A DNA stretch of 24,521 nt. It comes from CAWEFA01 sp963851385 (GTDB lineage: Bacteria > Bacteroidota > Bacteroidia > Bacteroidales > DTGW01). The stretch is from contig CAWKPE010000029.1 of the NCBI GenBank assembly GCA_963851385.1, positions 1 through 24,521 of the forward strand, in the 5' to 3' direction. The notes beneath the pieces were generated by a model. That model ran no database searches. It had not been told where the DNA came from and saw nothing but the letters and a program-made list of their open reading frames with translations. Of this stretch, positions 7,111 to 15,513 are shown piece after piece. A program made the position numbers and the translations under genes. Within the stretch, counting starts at the first letter, position 1. Each line of letters begins with the position of its first letter.

Positions 7111-8562
7111 ATGTTAAAGAAAAAACTTAATATTATTGTCCTGTTATTTTTCTTTACGCAAATATTACTATTTGCGCAAACCAGGCAACAATTAAAAGAG
7201 TACTTCGAAGATGCTGATTTTTTCTTTGAAAGTGGGGATTATCGCGAAGCTCTTTTTAATTATTTAAAAATACATGAGAAAGATTCTATTAATGCAAACA
7301 TCAACTATTGCATAGGAATGTGTTATCTCAATATACTGGGTGAAGAAGCCAAAGCTATTCCTTATTTTGAAAAAGCAGCTTCAAGGATTTCTACTAAATA
7401 CAAAAAAAGTACTTTTGAGGAAAAGAGTGCTCCTTTACAAATGCTGTTTTACATGGGCAATGCCTATCGAATCGACAATCAGTTAGCGAAGGCTCTGGCT
7501 GCATATAATAAATTCAGGAATCATCCGTATTTCGAAGGCCATTATAATGAAGGAATGGTTGATGCTGAAATTACTGCATGTGAACAGGCTAAATTAATTC
7601 AGGATAACCCCATAAATGTGAGATTTACAAATTTAGGACCGGTAATAAACAATGCACAATCAAATCGAAATCCAGTTGTTAATAAAGACGAAACTATTCT
7701 AATTTATCTTTCAAGTTTAAAATTCTACGATGCTATTTTTATGTCCAGAAAAGTTAACGGGAATTGGGGAGAACCAGTTAACATAAGCTCAGATGTAGGT
7801 TCAGATGGCGACTGTGAACCAACTTGTTTATCGGCTGACGGCAAAGAACTTTATATGGTCAAAAAAGTTAAAAAGAATTCGGACATATACGTTAGTTTTT
7901 GGAAAGATAGCGTTTGGAGTGCAATGCAACTCTTAAATAAAAATATTAATTCAGGGCATAATGTAACTCATGCTTCAATTTCAAGTGATGGGAAAACACT
8001 TTATTTTTCAAGCGATCGCAGAGGTGGATACGGAAATTTAGATATTTACAAATCTGAAAAGCAAGCTAATGGAGATTGGGGTCCCGCTGTAAATCTAGGA
8101 GAAAATATAAATACCGAATTAGATGAAAACACGCCATTTATCTGTGAGGACGGGAAAACTTTATACTTCAGTTCTAAGGGTCATTTAAACATGGGTGGTT
8201 ACGATATCTTCGTTTCCCATTTAATGGCAAATAATAAATGGGAAAAATCTAATAATGTAGGCTATCCTATTAGTACTACCGGTGATAATTTATTTTTTAA
8301 TCCGTTGAAAAATGGAGAAATAGCTTATATGGCCCTGGTTCGACCTGATGGTTATGGGAAAGAAGATATTTACAGAATAGAAAATCTCACGCTCCAGGCA
8401 AGAAATAACCATGCTTCACTTGATAACCAAAAAATTTTAAGAATAGTAGTAAAAGATAAAAAAACCAATGATGTTTTGGGAATACTTTACTTTGATAAAA
8501 AAGCAGACACATTACAAATACATCAAAGTTCTGAAAAAATTGATATCCGAATTGATGAATAG
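7111..8562 (+). CDS. Exported TPR/PD40 (WD40-like beta-propeller) protein
   Basis: This 483-residue protein is secreted to the periplasm or envelope. A signal peptide (residues 1-22) ends at an AQ site. TPR-like helices run at about 33-160 (DADFFFESGDYREALFNYL; PYFEKAA). A PD40 beta-propeller spans about 187-425, with repeats such as SSDGKTLYFSSDRRGGYGNLDIY (split around residues 291-313) and EDGKTLYFSSKGHLNMGGYDIF. A short tail, 430-483, resembles the start of a carboxypeptidase-regulatory-like beta domain, but it stops early and carries no OmpA domain. The TPR+PD40 order matches the N-terminal part of PorE-type proteins, which anchor the type IX secretion machinery to peptidoglycan; here the peptidoglycan-binding end is absent. 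It is followed after 160 nt by a paralogue on the same strand. The exact role is unknown. Confidence 0.85.
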   Translation: MLKKKLNIIVLLFFFTQILLFAQTRQQLKEYFEDADFFFESGDYREALFNYLKIHEKDSINANINYCIGMCYLNILGEEAKAIPYFEKAASRISTKYKKSTFEEKSAPLQMLFYMGNAYRIDNQLAKALAAYNKFRNHPYFEGHYNEGMVDAEITACEQAKLIQDNPINVRFTNLGPVINNAQSNRNPVVNKDETILIYLSSLKFYDAIFMSRKVNGNWGEPVNISSDVGSDGDCEPTCLSADGKELYMVKKVKKNSDIYVSFWKDSVWSAMQLLNKNINSGHNVTHASISSDGKTLYFSSDRRGGYGNLDIYKSEKQANGDWGPAVNLGENINTELDENTPFICEDGKTLYFSSKGHLNMGGYDIFVSHLMANNKWEKSNNVGYPISTTGDNLFFNPLKNGEIAYMALVRPDGYGKEDIYRIENLTLQARNNHASLDNQKILRIVVKDKKTNDVLGILYFDKKADTLQIHQSSEKIDIRIDE

Positions 8563-8655
8563 TTTTATGTTATTTTTGACTATGAAAAAACTTAATTCTT
8601 AAAATCTTTTATCTAATTTTTTTCCAATCATTTCATTTGATTTTGGTAATATGCT

Positions 8656-8663
8656 TAGATTTG
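8656..8663 (+). promoter_or_regulatory. Weak -7-like element before the second PD40 gene
   Basis: TAGATTTG matches TAnnTTTG and lies 59 nt before the ATG at 8723. No TTG lies at 19-21 nt upstream (the nearest, 8637-8639, is at 16 nt). It might allow expression independent of the first PD40 gene. Confidence 0.25.
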
Positions 8664-8722
8664 TTTATTTTGCATTGATCAAATTAATCAGGCCATTTCA
8701 TATATTTAAGTAAATTAATTAA

Positions 8723-10528
8723 ATGAGAAGTTTTATTTTATTTTTTACAATATGGATTATTTGTATCACTGTGAATGCACAGGATACGATTATTTCCAGG
8801 CAATGGTTTGAAAGAGCAGAATTTCATTTGTTTAATAAAGAATATGCCCAGGCTGCAAAAATTTATGAAAACCTGCTTGAAAACGATTTGTCAAACTATA
8901 ACATTTTGTTTCACCTTTCTCTTTGTTATTTAAACTTGCCAGGTGAAAATAAAAAAGCAATTTATTATTTAAAAAAAATATTCAGCAATTCGACAATAAG
9001 TTCATACGAAAGCCAATACGATTATTATATATATTTAGGTAAACTTTATCATATTGACCATCCTGAGGAATTAAACAGTAAACAAGATAGCGGTAAAGGT
9101 TTTAAATTTGACCCTTACAAATCGTACACGAATCTTGCAATTTCAGGTGATGGAAAAACTTTAGTATTCGTCAAAAGCTCAGGATCTGAAAATAGAATAT
9201 TTTACATTAAAAAATCAGGTAAAATCTGGTCCGAAGCAAAGGAAATAACTTCACAGGTTGGATCTGAAGGTGATTGCTTCCCATCATCATTGAGTTATGA
9301 TGGATATAAGTTGTACCTTACTAAATACAGTCACTTTGAAAGTGATATTTATGTAAGTTTATTCAATGGGAAATCGTGGTCGGGAATGCACAAACTTAAT
9401 GGAAATGTGAACAGTTTATACTATGATACTCATGCCTGTGAATCACCCGATGGGAATGTATTATATTTTGCAAGTAACAGACCTGGTGGATTTGGTGGCA
9501 TGGATATTTATTATTCTCTCAAAGTATATGGCGACTGGGGTAAACCTTTTAATGCAGGGATACGGATAAATACATACCTCAATGAAGATTACCCTTTGCT
9601 CACAAATGGAGGCAGAACACTTATCTTTAGCTCCCAAGGTTTTAAAAGAGGGAAAGATGGTTATGATATATACTATTGCAATAGTGTAAGTGAAAACCTG
9701 TGGTCTGTTCCTGTCAATCTTGGTTATCCGGTGAACACACCAGAAGATGATATTTATTATGCTCCTTTGACTGAAGAGACTCAGCAATATTTTAATCTTA
9801 GCCTTTTAAATACTCATCCAGAAGAGTCATCTGTTGCTGAAAAAGATATTTTGGTTAAAGGAATTGTATCTGCAATAGATAGTACTATGCATTTTGAAGA
9901 TATTGTGATTAATATTACAGATAATGCCAATAAAAATATAACTGATTTGGCAAAAGTTAATAATAGCGGAAAATTTTCAATGATTTTGAAGAAAGGTGAC
10001 TTTACTCTGAAGATCATGGATAAAGATAGCACTATTAAAATTGTTAATTTTTTTATTCCATTTTTAACAAGACAAGATACAGTTTATATGAATTTGAAAT
10101 TGGCAAATGGCCCAACTGCCAGGCTTTATGAATACGATGAATTTCCGGCAATTATTTTACCTGAAGCTAACGCTAGCGCATCAGTAAAGAATTCAGCAGC
10201 GTTAGAAAAAAAAACTTTCCCTTCTACTGTCAGAAAAGTATTTACACGCCCAGGTTTATTTATAGAAAATCTGAGTGAGGACGCATATACTATTCAGATA
10301 TATGCTTTAAGGAATTATAAGGAACAAATTAATATAGGTAATCTGGATTCAATATCAGTGTATGAAACTGATGATGGATATTATAAATACATTTTTGGAC
10401 AATTCGCCAGTGAAGAAGCAGCAAACTCTGATTTGAACAAAGCTAAGAACAATGGTTTTAAAGATGCATTTGTAACAAGGGTAAATAAATTTAAGACATA
10501 CAAATTAATTTATAAAAAAATCAGATAG
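8723..10528 (+). CDS. Exported TPR/PD40 protein with C-terminal SPOR-like domain
   Basis: The 601-residue protein starts with a signal peptide (1-20, ending NAQ). One TPR-like block (about 28-112) follows, then a PD40 propeller (about 137-350, e.g. SPDGNVLYFASNRPGGFGGMDIYY). Next is a small beta domain with the regulatory-domain signature (about 376-458: 'VNNSGKFSMILKKGDFTLKI'), a linker, and a terminal segment at 521-590. That segment (AYTIQIYALRN...YKYIFGQFASEEAANSDLNKAKNNGFKDAFV) looks like a SPOR domain, which binds denuded glycan strands of peptidoglycan. The layout parallels PorE, in which an OmpA-type domain takes the wall-binding role. Compared with its upstream paralogue it lacks about 40-50 residues between the TPR block and the propeller. 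The SPOR call is by eye and moderate. I infer a cell-wall-anchored envelope scaffold. Confidence 0.83.
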   Translation: MRSFILFFTIWIICITVNAQDTIISRQWFERAEFHLFNKEYAQAAKIYENLLENDLSNYNILFHLSLCYLNLPGENKKAIYYLKKIFSNSTISSYESQYDYYIYLGKLYHIDHPEELNSKQDSGKGFKFDPYKSYTNLAISGDGKTLVFVKSSGSENRIFYIKKSGKIWSEAKEITSQVGSEGDCFPSSLSYDGYKLYLTKYSHFESDIYVSLFNGKSWSGMHKLNGNVNSLYYDTHACESPDGNVLYFASNRPGGFGGMDIYYSLKVYGDWGKPFNAGIRINTYLNEDYPLLTNGGRTLIFSSQGFKRGKDGYDIYYCNSVSENLWSVPVNLGYPVNTPEDDIYYAPLTEETQQYFNLSLLNTHPEESSVAEKDILVKGIVSAIDSTMHFEDIVINITDNANKNITDLAKVNNSGKFSMILKKGDFTLKIMDKDSTIKIVNFFIPFLTRQDTVYMNLKLANGPTARLYEYDEFPAIILPEANASASVKNSAALEKKTFPSTVRKVFTRPGLFIENLSEDAYTIQIYALRNYKEQINIGNLDSISVYETDDGYYKYIFGQFASEEAANSDLNKAKNNGFKDAFVTRVNKFKTYKLIYKKIR

Positions 10529-10539
10529 TCAGATAGTTT

Positions 10540-10557
10540 TTCAACTTTTAAGTTGAA
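10540..10557. terminator. Weak hairpin after the PD40-SPOR gene
   Basis: TTCAACTT and AAGTTGAA form a perfect 8-bp stem with a 2-nt loop, 12 nt after the stop at 10528. The stem is AT-rich and followed only by ATTTAAATTT, so its strength as a terminator is doubtful. Confidence 0.35.
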
Positions 10558-10593
10558 TTTAAATTTCTTTCTGCAAATTATAATTCAAATAGT

Positions 10594-10601
10594 TAATTTT
10601 G
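10594..10601 (+). promoter_or_regulatory. Candidate -7 element of the acetyltransferase gene
   Basis: TAATTTTG fits TAnnTTTG and lies 25 nt before the GTG start at 10627. No -33 TTG is visible at the proper distance. Confidence 0.35.
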
Positions 10602-10626
10602 AATAGGAATTTTATAAAGTCGAAAA

Positions 10627-11160
10627 GTGAATTATCTAGAAAATGATAATATTAAGTTAAGAGCTCCTGAACCATCGGATTTAAATCTTTTATACAATTG
10701 GGAGAATAACATAGAAACATGGACTTCAGGGACTACACTTACACCTTTTTCAAGGCATATACTTGCAAAATATATTGAAACAGCTCATCTGGATATTTTT
10801 GAAACCAGTCAATTGCGTTTGATGATTGATTTAAAGACTGAAAACTCCCGTACAATAGGAAGTATTGATCTTTTTGATTTTGATTCTTATAATCGCAGGG
10901 CCGGAGTGGGCATACTTATTGCCGAAAAAAAAGACCGCGGCAAAGGTTATGCATCTGACGCGCTCCAGGTACTTATTGCATATTGTTTCGAACTTTTGGG
11001 GATGCATCAATTATACTGTAATATTGAAGCAGATAACAAAGCAAGCCTGAACCTTTTTAAAAAACATGGATTTGAAATTATTGGTTTAAAAAAGGAATGG
11101 ATGGTTCGTGGAAAAAAATATGCAGATGAATATTTACTGCAATTAATCAATAAAGAATGA
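10627..11160 (+). CDS. GNAT-family N-acetyltransferase
   Basis: This 177-residue protein belongs to the RimJ/RimL/SpeG-like acetyltransferases that move an acetyl group from acetyl-CoA to an amine. The opening IKLRAPEPSDLNLLYNWENN is typical. The acetyl-CoA pyrophosphate-binding motif A is visible around residues 98-115 (GVGILIAEKKDRGKGYASDA), and the C-terminal motif B region has CNIEADNKASLNLFKKHGFE. The start is a GTG; no ATG lies upstream in frame and the next in-frame ATG would remove the first beta strand, so GTG is accepted. Its 3' end overlaps by 18 bp the end of the gene on the opposite strand. The substrate (polyamine, protein N-terminus or antibiotic) cannot be told from sequence. 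Confidence 0.88.
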   Translation: MNYLENDNIKLRAPEPSDLNLLYNWENNIETWTSGTTLTPFSRHILAKYIETAHLDIFETSQLRLMIDLKTENSRTIGSIDLFDFDSYNRRAGVGILIAEKKDRGKGYASDALQVLIAYCFELLGMHQLYCNIEADNKASLNLFKKHGFEIIGLKKEWMVRGKKYADEYLLQLINKE

Positions 11161-11613
11161 TTTTAACTCATTGAAATCAGGTATATTCTCAAGATAAATC
11201 CATTTTCGTTTTTCATAGTCCGGCACACAGCAATAGTGAGAGATGCCATTAGTAAGAATCAATATTTTAGCATTCAATTTAAGATTATAACCGGCCGCCT
11301 GATCAAATGTTTTTTGACTAATTGAAACATCAGGAGATTTGCATTCAACTAATAAAGCTATTTTCCCTTGATTATTATAAACTACAATGTCACTTCGTTT
11401 ATCTACTGAATGCAAAACAAAGGACATCTCAAGCGCAATCAATGAAGCTGGATAGTTTTTGATATTAATAAGATATTTAACAAAATTTTGTCGTACCCAT
11501 TCTTCCGGAGTTAGAAAAATGTATTTTTTTCTTAGATCATCAAAAATGTACCTTTTATTCTCTTTTTCTTTAAAGATAAATTCAAATTCAGGTAAATTCA
11601 ATTTTGTCATCAT
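11143..11613 (-). CDS. Small PD-(D/E)XK protein, HsdR N-terminal-like (HSDR_N_2 type)
   Basis: The 156-residue protein resembles the isolated nuclease-fold N-terminal domain of type I restriction R subunits. Family features are the segment around LTPEEWVRQNFVKYLI (about 35-50) and the active-site pair: Asp in KRSDIVVYNN (about 75) and ECK in LLVECKSP (about 89-91), the PD-(D/E)XK signature. No helicase domain is attached and no HsdM or HsdS lies nearby, so this is not a restriction system. From memory, such stand-alone proteins are common next to holA in Bacteroidetes, and it is transcribed divergently from holA here. Its role is unknown; a DNA repair or maintenance nuclease is one possibility. 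Translation starts at one of two adjacent ATGs. Confidence 0.82.
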   Translation of the reverse strand: MMTKLNLPEFEFIFKEKENKRYIFDDLRKKYIFLTPEEWVRQNFVKYLINIKNYPASLIALEMSFVLHSVDKRSDIVVYNNQGKIALLVECKSPDVSISQKTFDQAAGYNLKLNAKILILTNGISHYCCVPDYEKRKWIYLENIPDFNELKSFFID

Positions 11614-11646
11614 AATTTCAATTGATAATCTATGTATAAATCTTGT

Positions 11647-11700
11647 TATCTTTGAAAATATGTATCGGAATCTGTACTCCTGATTTTTTGTACAAAGATA
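11647..11700. promoter_or_regulatory. Facing promoter-like elements between the nuclease-like gene and holA
   Basis: TATCTTTG (11647-11654, plus strand) and CAAAGATA (11693-11700, i.e. TATCTTTG on the minus strand) are perfect inverted copies, both matching TAnnTTTG. Each points towards its own gene, so the two transcripts would overlap head-on for roughly 45 nt. A TTG at 11622-11624 is 22 nt from the plus-strand element. Confidence 0.4.
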
Positions 11701-11737
11701 TCTATATATTGGTGTTTAGCTTTTATTATTATAACTA

Positions 11738-12742
11738 ATGAAAGAATTTGAAGAATTATTAACTGAACTTAAAAATAAAATTTATCATCCTGTCTACTTT
11801 TTAATGGGAGAAGAGATATATTATATTGATTTGGTAACAGATTACATTATCAAGCATATTTTAAATGATTCAGAGAAAACGTTTAATCAATTGATTTTAT
11901 ATGGCAAAGATACAGATATTGCATCAGTAATTAATGCTGCAAAGAGGTTTCCAATGATGGCGAATTACCAGGTTGTAATAGTAAAAGAGGCGCAGGAATT
12001 AAAAAAAATTGAGGAGCTGATTTATTATGTAGAGAAACCATTAAAGTCTACAATTTTAGTTATTAATTACAAGTATGGCACTTTAGATAAGCGCACGAAA
12101 CTATATAAGTCTCTTGCTGAGCATTCGATTATACTTGAATCAAAGAAACTTTACGATAACCAGATACCGGATTGGATAACAAATTATCTAAAAAAATCTG
12201 AAATATCTATTGATACAGAAGCTGCAGAATTATTAAAAGAATCTTTAGGAAACGATTTAAGTAAAATATCACAGGAACTGGATAAACTTTTGCTTGTTGT
12301 TCCGACAGGAACTAAAATTATCAATAAACAGCATATTGAACGTAATATAGGGATAAGCAAAGACTACAATAATTTTGAACTTACCAAAGCATTAGGACAG
12401 AAAAATATTTTAAAAGCCAACAGAATCATTGATTATTTTAGTAAAAATCCTAAGGCTAGTCCCTTTCAGGTTACTATCCAGGTTTTATTCTCTTTTTTTA
12501 ACAAAGTGCTTATTTATCATTTTCTAAAAGATAAATCCAGATCAAATGTTGCTTCAAATCTGGGAATTAATCCATATTTTATTCCTGAATATGAACTTGC
12601 AGCAAAAAAATATTCGCCGGCAAAAACTGTTGCAATAATTTCCGATCTCAGGGAATATGACGTAAAGTCAAAGGGCGTTGGTAATTCTTCTGTTACTGAT
12701 GGTGAATTATTAAGAGAATTACTTTTCAAAATATTACATTAA
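11738..12742 (+). CDS. holA: DNA polymerase III subunit delta
   Basis: This is the clamp-loader subunit that opens the beta sliding clamp during replication. The 334 residues match the family length. It opens with a HolA-type segment, YHPVYFLMGEEIYYIDLVTDYI (about 17-38), where the degenerate P-loop position lies. It continues with KRFPMMANYQVVIVKEAQELKK, the domain II segment IPDWITNYLKKSEISIDTEAAELLKESLGNDL (about 143-175), and the C-terminal collar domain with ALGQKNILKANRIIDYFSKNP and FFNKVLIYHFLKDKS. HolA is fast evolving, but the pattern of blocks is clear. It is convergent with the amino-acid permease across only 29 bp. Confidence 0.93.
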   Translation: MKEFEELLTELKNKIYHPVYFLMGEEIYYIDLVTDYIIKHILNDSEKTFNQLILYGKDTDIASVINAAKRFPMMANYQVVIVKEAQELKKIEELIYYVEKPLKSTILVINYKYGTLDKRTKLYKSLAEHSIILESKKLYDNQIPDWITNYLKKSEISIDTEAAELLKESLGNDLSKISQELDKLLLVVPTGTKIINKQHIERNIGISKDYNNFELTKALGQKNILKANRIIDYFSKNPKASPFQVTIQVLFSFFNKVLIYHFLKDKSRSNVASNLGINPYFIPEYELAAKKYSPAKTVAIISDLREYDVKSKGVGNSSVTDGELLRELLFKILH

Positions 12743-12771
12743 TATTAGAATCGGCAAGACAATTTGTATTT

Positions 12772-14484
12772 TTAAACAATCTGATTTAGCTTGCTCTTCT
12801 TGATGCTATAACCAAAGTATATTACTAGTCCAATTATAAGCCAAATAATAAAGCGCAACCAATTGGTTATGCCAAGTTCAGTCATAAGGTATAAATTAGC
12901 TAGAAGGCTAATAACTGGAATAAGCGAAAGATTTTGTACAACACATAATATTGTCATAAAAAGTGCCACGATAATATAAATCAATGTTGGAATTTTATGC
13001 TTAAATATGACCCATGCAAAATCTGTATTAAAAAATGTTTTTACTCCATCGAAATTAAAATGCCAAATCAGGGTAAAAACAATAGCCCAAAGGGGAATTA
13101 TAAATAACCTGCTGCTGATAAAAGGAATTTTATACGTATTTTGTTTGTTTAAATCTTTTTCATCAAGCAACAATACTCCTCCGGAAACCAATACAAAAGC
13201 GAAAAGAGTGCCTATGCTGGTCAGATCAATAACTTCATTAAAGCTTACAAAAATTGTTGGTACTGCGACAACTACTCCTGTAATAATAGTTGCAAAAGCT
13301 GGTGTTCTGAATTTAGGATGCAATTTAGAAAATATTTTAGGCAAAAGTCCGTCGCGGCTCATACTCATCCAAATCCGGGGTTGCCCAACCTGGAAAACTA
13401 GCAATACTCCAGCCATTGCGACAATAGCACTTAATGCTATAATACCGGAAAGTTTTGTCAGATGAAGTTTTTGAAATACGTACGATAACGGATCAGCAAC
13501 TCCCAATTCTTTATAATTCACCATACCGGTCAGTACTATGCTAATTAATATATAAATGATTGTTGTAATAACTAAAGCATATATCATAGCTTTAGGAATA
13601 TCTTTCTGAGGATTTTTACATTCTTCAGCAGTAGTTGAAATTGCATCAAATCCAATGTAAGCAAAAAACACACCAGACACTCCTTTAAGAATTCCTCCTA
13701 AACCGTTAGGCGCAAATGGATTCCAATTTTTGGGATTTACGTAAAATGCACCAACTCCAATAACCAGCATGAGCACGATAATTTTTAGAAGTACCATAAT
13801 ATTTGAAGCTACTTTGCTTTCATATATACCAATATATACCAGCCAAGTAATAATGAAAACTATAGCAAAAGCAGGCAGATCAATAATAACTGGCGAACCA
13901 AATATTTTCGGTGCAAATTGCCACGCATTAAAAGCTTGTTGAAGAAATGCCGGAATTTGGGAAAATGGTGTGCCTGCACTAATCATTAATTCTACTTGCT
14001 GATGACCATTGTACGCTGTTCTGTAACCCATGGCAAGGAAATCAGGAAAATGAATTCCAATTCCATTCAGGAATGAAGTAAAATAATTAGACCATGAAAT
14101 AGCTACTGCAATATTACCAACAGCATATTCCATAATCAGATCCCATCCTATTATCCAGGCAACAAGTTCTCCAAAACTGGCATATGCATATGTATAAGCA
14201 CTCCCGCTTATTGGTATTGCAGATGCAAACTCAGCATAGCATAAAGCTGAGAAGCCACATGCAATAGCGGTCATTAAAAACAATAAAGAGACTCCAGGGC
14301 CACCATAATAAGCAGCACTCCCAACCGTACTAAATATGCCGGCACCTATAATTGCAGCTATACCAAAAGATGTTAAATCGCGAACTTTAAGATCACGTTT
14401 CATTTGAAGCCGGTCACTTCCTGACAGGTTTGATGCAAGGATACTTTTGATTGATTTTTTACGATATAGCTTGCTGAAGTTCAA
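12772..14484 (-). CDS. APC-superfamily amino-acid permease (cationic amino acid transporter type)
   Basis: Inner-membrane secondary transporter of 570 residues with about 12-14 hydrophobic helices. The substrate-binding first helix carries the APC signature GIAAIIGAGIFSTVGSAAYYGGP (about 41-63, with GAGIF unwound in known structures). It is followed by LCYAEFASAIPISGSAYTYAYASFGELVAWIIGWDLIMEY, the hallmark of the CAT/YfnA branch. The helix 6 region has the conserved GVFFAYIGFDAISTTAEECKNPQKDIPKA block. Family members import amino acids by proton symport or exchange; the substrate is not deducible. It stands alone on the minus strand, convergent with holA and divergent from pssA. Confidence 0.92.
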   Translation of the reverse strand: MNFSKLYRKKSIKSILASNLSGSDRLQMKRDLKVRDLTSFGIAAIIGAGIFSTVGSAAYYGGPGVSLLFLMTAIACGFSALCYAEFASAIPISGSAYTYAYASFGELVAWIIGWDLIMEYAVGNIAVAISWSNYFTSFLNGIGIHFPDFLAMGYRTAYNGHQQVELMISAGTPFSQIPAFLQQAFNAWQFAPKIFGSPVIIDLPAFAIVFIITWLVYIGIYESKVASNIMVLLKIIVLMLVIGVGAFYVNPKNWNPFAPNGLGGILKGVSGVFFAYIGFDAISTTAEECKNPQKDIPKAMIYALVITTIIYILISIVLTGMVNYKELGVADPLSYVFQKLHLTKLSGIIALSAIVAMAGVLLVFQVGQPRIWMSMSRDGLLPKIFSKLHPKFRTPAFATIITGVVVAVPTIFVSFNEVIDLTSIGTLFAFVLVSGGVLLLDEKDLNKQNTYKIPFISSRLFIIPLWAIVFTLIWHFNFDGVKTFFNTDFAWVIFKHKIPTLIYIIVALFMTILCVVQNLSLIPVISLLANLYLMTELGITNWLRFIIWLIIGLVIYFGYSIKKSKLNQIV

Positions 14485-14577
14485 AATGTAAAAATTAAGC
14501 TAAATAAAAACTTATACTTTATTTTGAGAAGCAAATTAAACAAATTAATAATTTAAATTTTACAACTTGGACAAGCA

Positions 14578-14640
14578 CATGCTTCGACAAGCTCAGCATG
14601 ACTTGGTTACTTTGTCACCCTGAGCTTGTCGAAGCATGAC
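14578..14640. repeat. GC-rich inverted repeat (MITE/REP-like)
   Basis: The left arm (14578-14602) and right arm (14614-14640) share a perfect 19-bp core, CATGCTTCGACAAGCTCAG and its complement, plus outer-matching GTCA/TGAC ends. The loop is about 14 nt. The element is much richer in G+C than its AT-rich surroundings. It lies between two divergent genes, where a terminator has no obvious use. From memory, repeats with this core (CTGAGCTTGTCGAAGCATG) are scattered through many bacterial genomes. Confidence 0.8.
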
Positions 14641-14750
14641 TTTTACTTTTAATTCAATAAGCCTTTAAGCAAATATAGCTATTTTGAGTGTTTGAAATAT
14701 AAAACGAAAAACTAATTGCCTTTTCAGGATACGACAGATATATTTTTTAA

Positions 14751-14758
14751 TAATTTTG
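14751..14758 (+). promoter_or_regulatory. Candidate -7 element of pssA
   Basis: TAATTTTG fits TAnnTTTG and lies 23 nt before the pssA ATG at 14782. No TTG lies at the expected -33 spacing. Confidence 0.4.
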
Positions 14759-14781
14759 CCACAAAAAATTAATTACAGAAA

Positions 14782-15510
14782 ATGACTAAACATGTTCCCA
14801 ATATACTTACAAGTATAAATTTGGTTTGCGGTTTTTTGGCAGTCATCCTTTCATTCCAAGACAATACACTTATTTATGCTCCTTATCTCATATTCGCTGC
14901 AACCATAATCGATTTTCTGGACGGTTTTGCAGCCCGCATGTTGAACGCACATTCTTCGATGGGCAAACAGCTCGATTCCCTGGCAGATATGGTTAGTTTT
15001 GGAATAGCACCGGGTATATTGGCTTTTCAATTAGTGAATTTATCAATTAATTCAGAGTTTATAGCTCAAAACTATTTGCTTTATGCTTTTATGATATTAC
15101 CTGCATTTATTCCTTTATTTTCTGCACTTCGTCTCGCTAAATTTAATATAGATGAAAAACAAACAGACTCTTTTATCGGATTAGCAACTCCATCCAGCGC
15201 AATTCTTATTGCTTCAACATTACTTGTTTATTTGACCACAAAAAATGCCGGGTTGCAGAGTTTTATATTGAATAAAATCACAATTGTTTCGCTTATTATT
15301 ATAGACAGCTGTTTAATGGTATCTATCTTACCTATGTTTTCATTGAAATTCAAATCAGCCTCGTTTAATACAAACAAAATTCAATATATATTTATAGGAT
15401 TTGTAGTGGTATTGTTTTGCGTATTGCGGCTCTATGCGATACCATTAATTATTTGTTCGTATATTCTTGCTTCAATTATAATTTGGCTTTTTGAATTAAA
15501 GAAGTATTAA
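14782..15510 (+). CDS. pssA: CDP-diacylglycerol--serine O-phosphatidyltransferase
   Basis: This integral membrane enzyme makes phosphatidylserine from CDP-diacylglycerol and serine, the precursor of phosphatidylethanolamine. The full CDP-alcohol phosphatidyltransferase motif DxxDGxxARx8GxxxDxxxD is present: Asp44, Asp47, Gly48, Ala51, Arg52, Gly61, Asp65 and Asp69. The opening VPNILTSINLVCGFLAVI is typical of the PssA branch, not of PgsA. There are about six to eight membrane segments in 242 residues. The stop is only 3 bp from the stop of convergent lysS, with no room for a terminator, so the two transcripts must overlap. Confidence 0.93.
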   Translation: MTKHVPNILTSINLVCGFLAVILSFQDNTLIYAPYLIFAATIIDFLDGFAARMLNAHSSMGKQLDSLADMVSFGIAPGILAFQLVNLSINSEFIAQNYLLYAFMILPAFIPLFSALRLAKFNIDEKQTDSFIGLATPSSAILIASTLLVYLTTKNAGLQSFILNKITIVSLIIIDSCLMVSILPMFSLKFKSASFNTNKIQYIFIGFVVVLFCVLRLYAIPLIICSYILASIIIWLFELKKY

Positions 15511-15513
15511 AAT

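Noticed and set aside
11143..11613. Type I restriction-modification system
   Set aside because: Only an HsdR N-terminal-like domain is present; no helicase, methylase or specificity subunit lies in the window.
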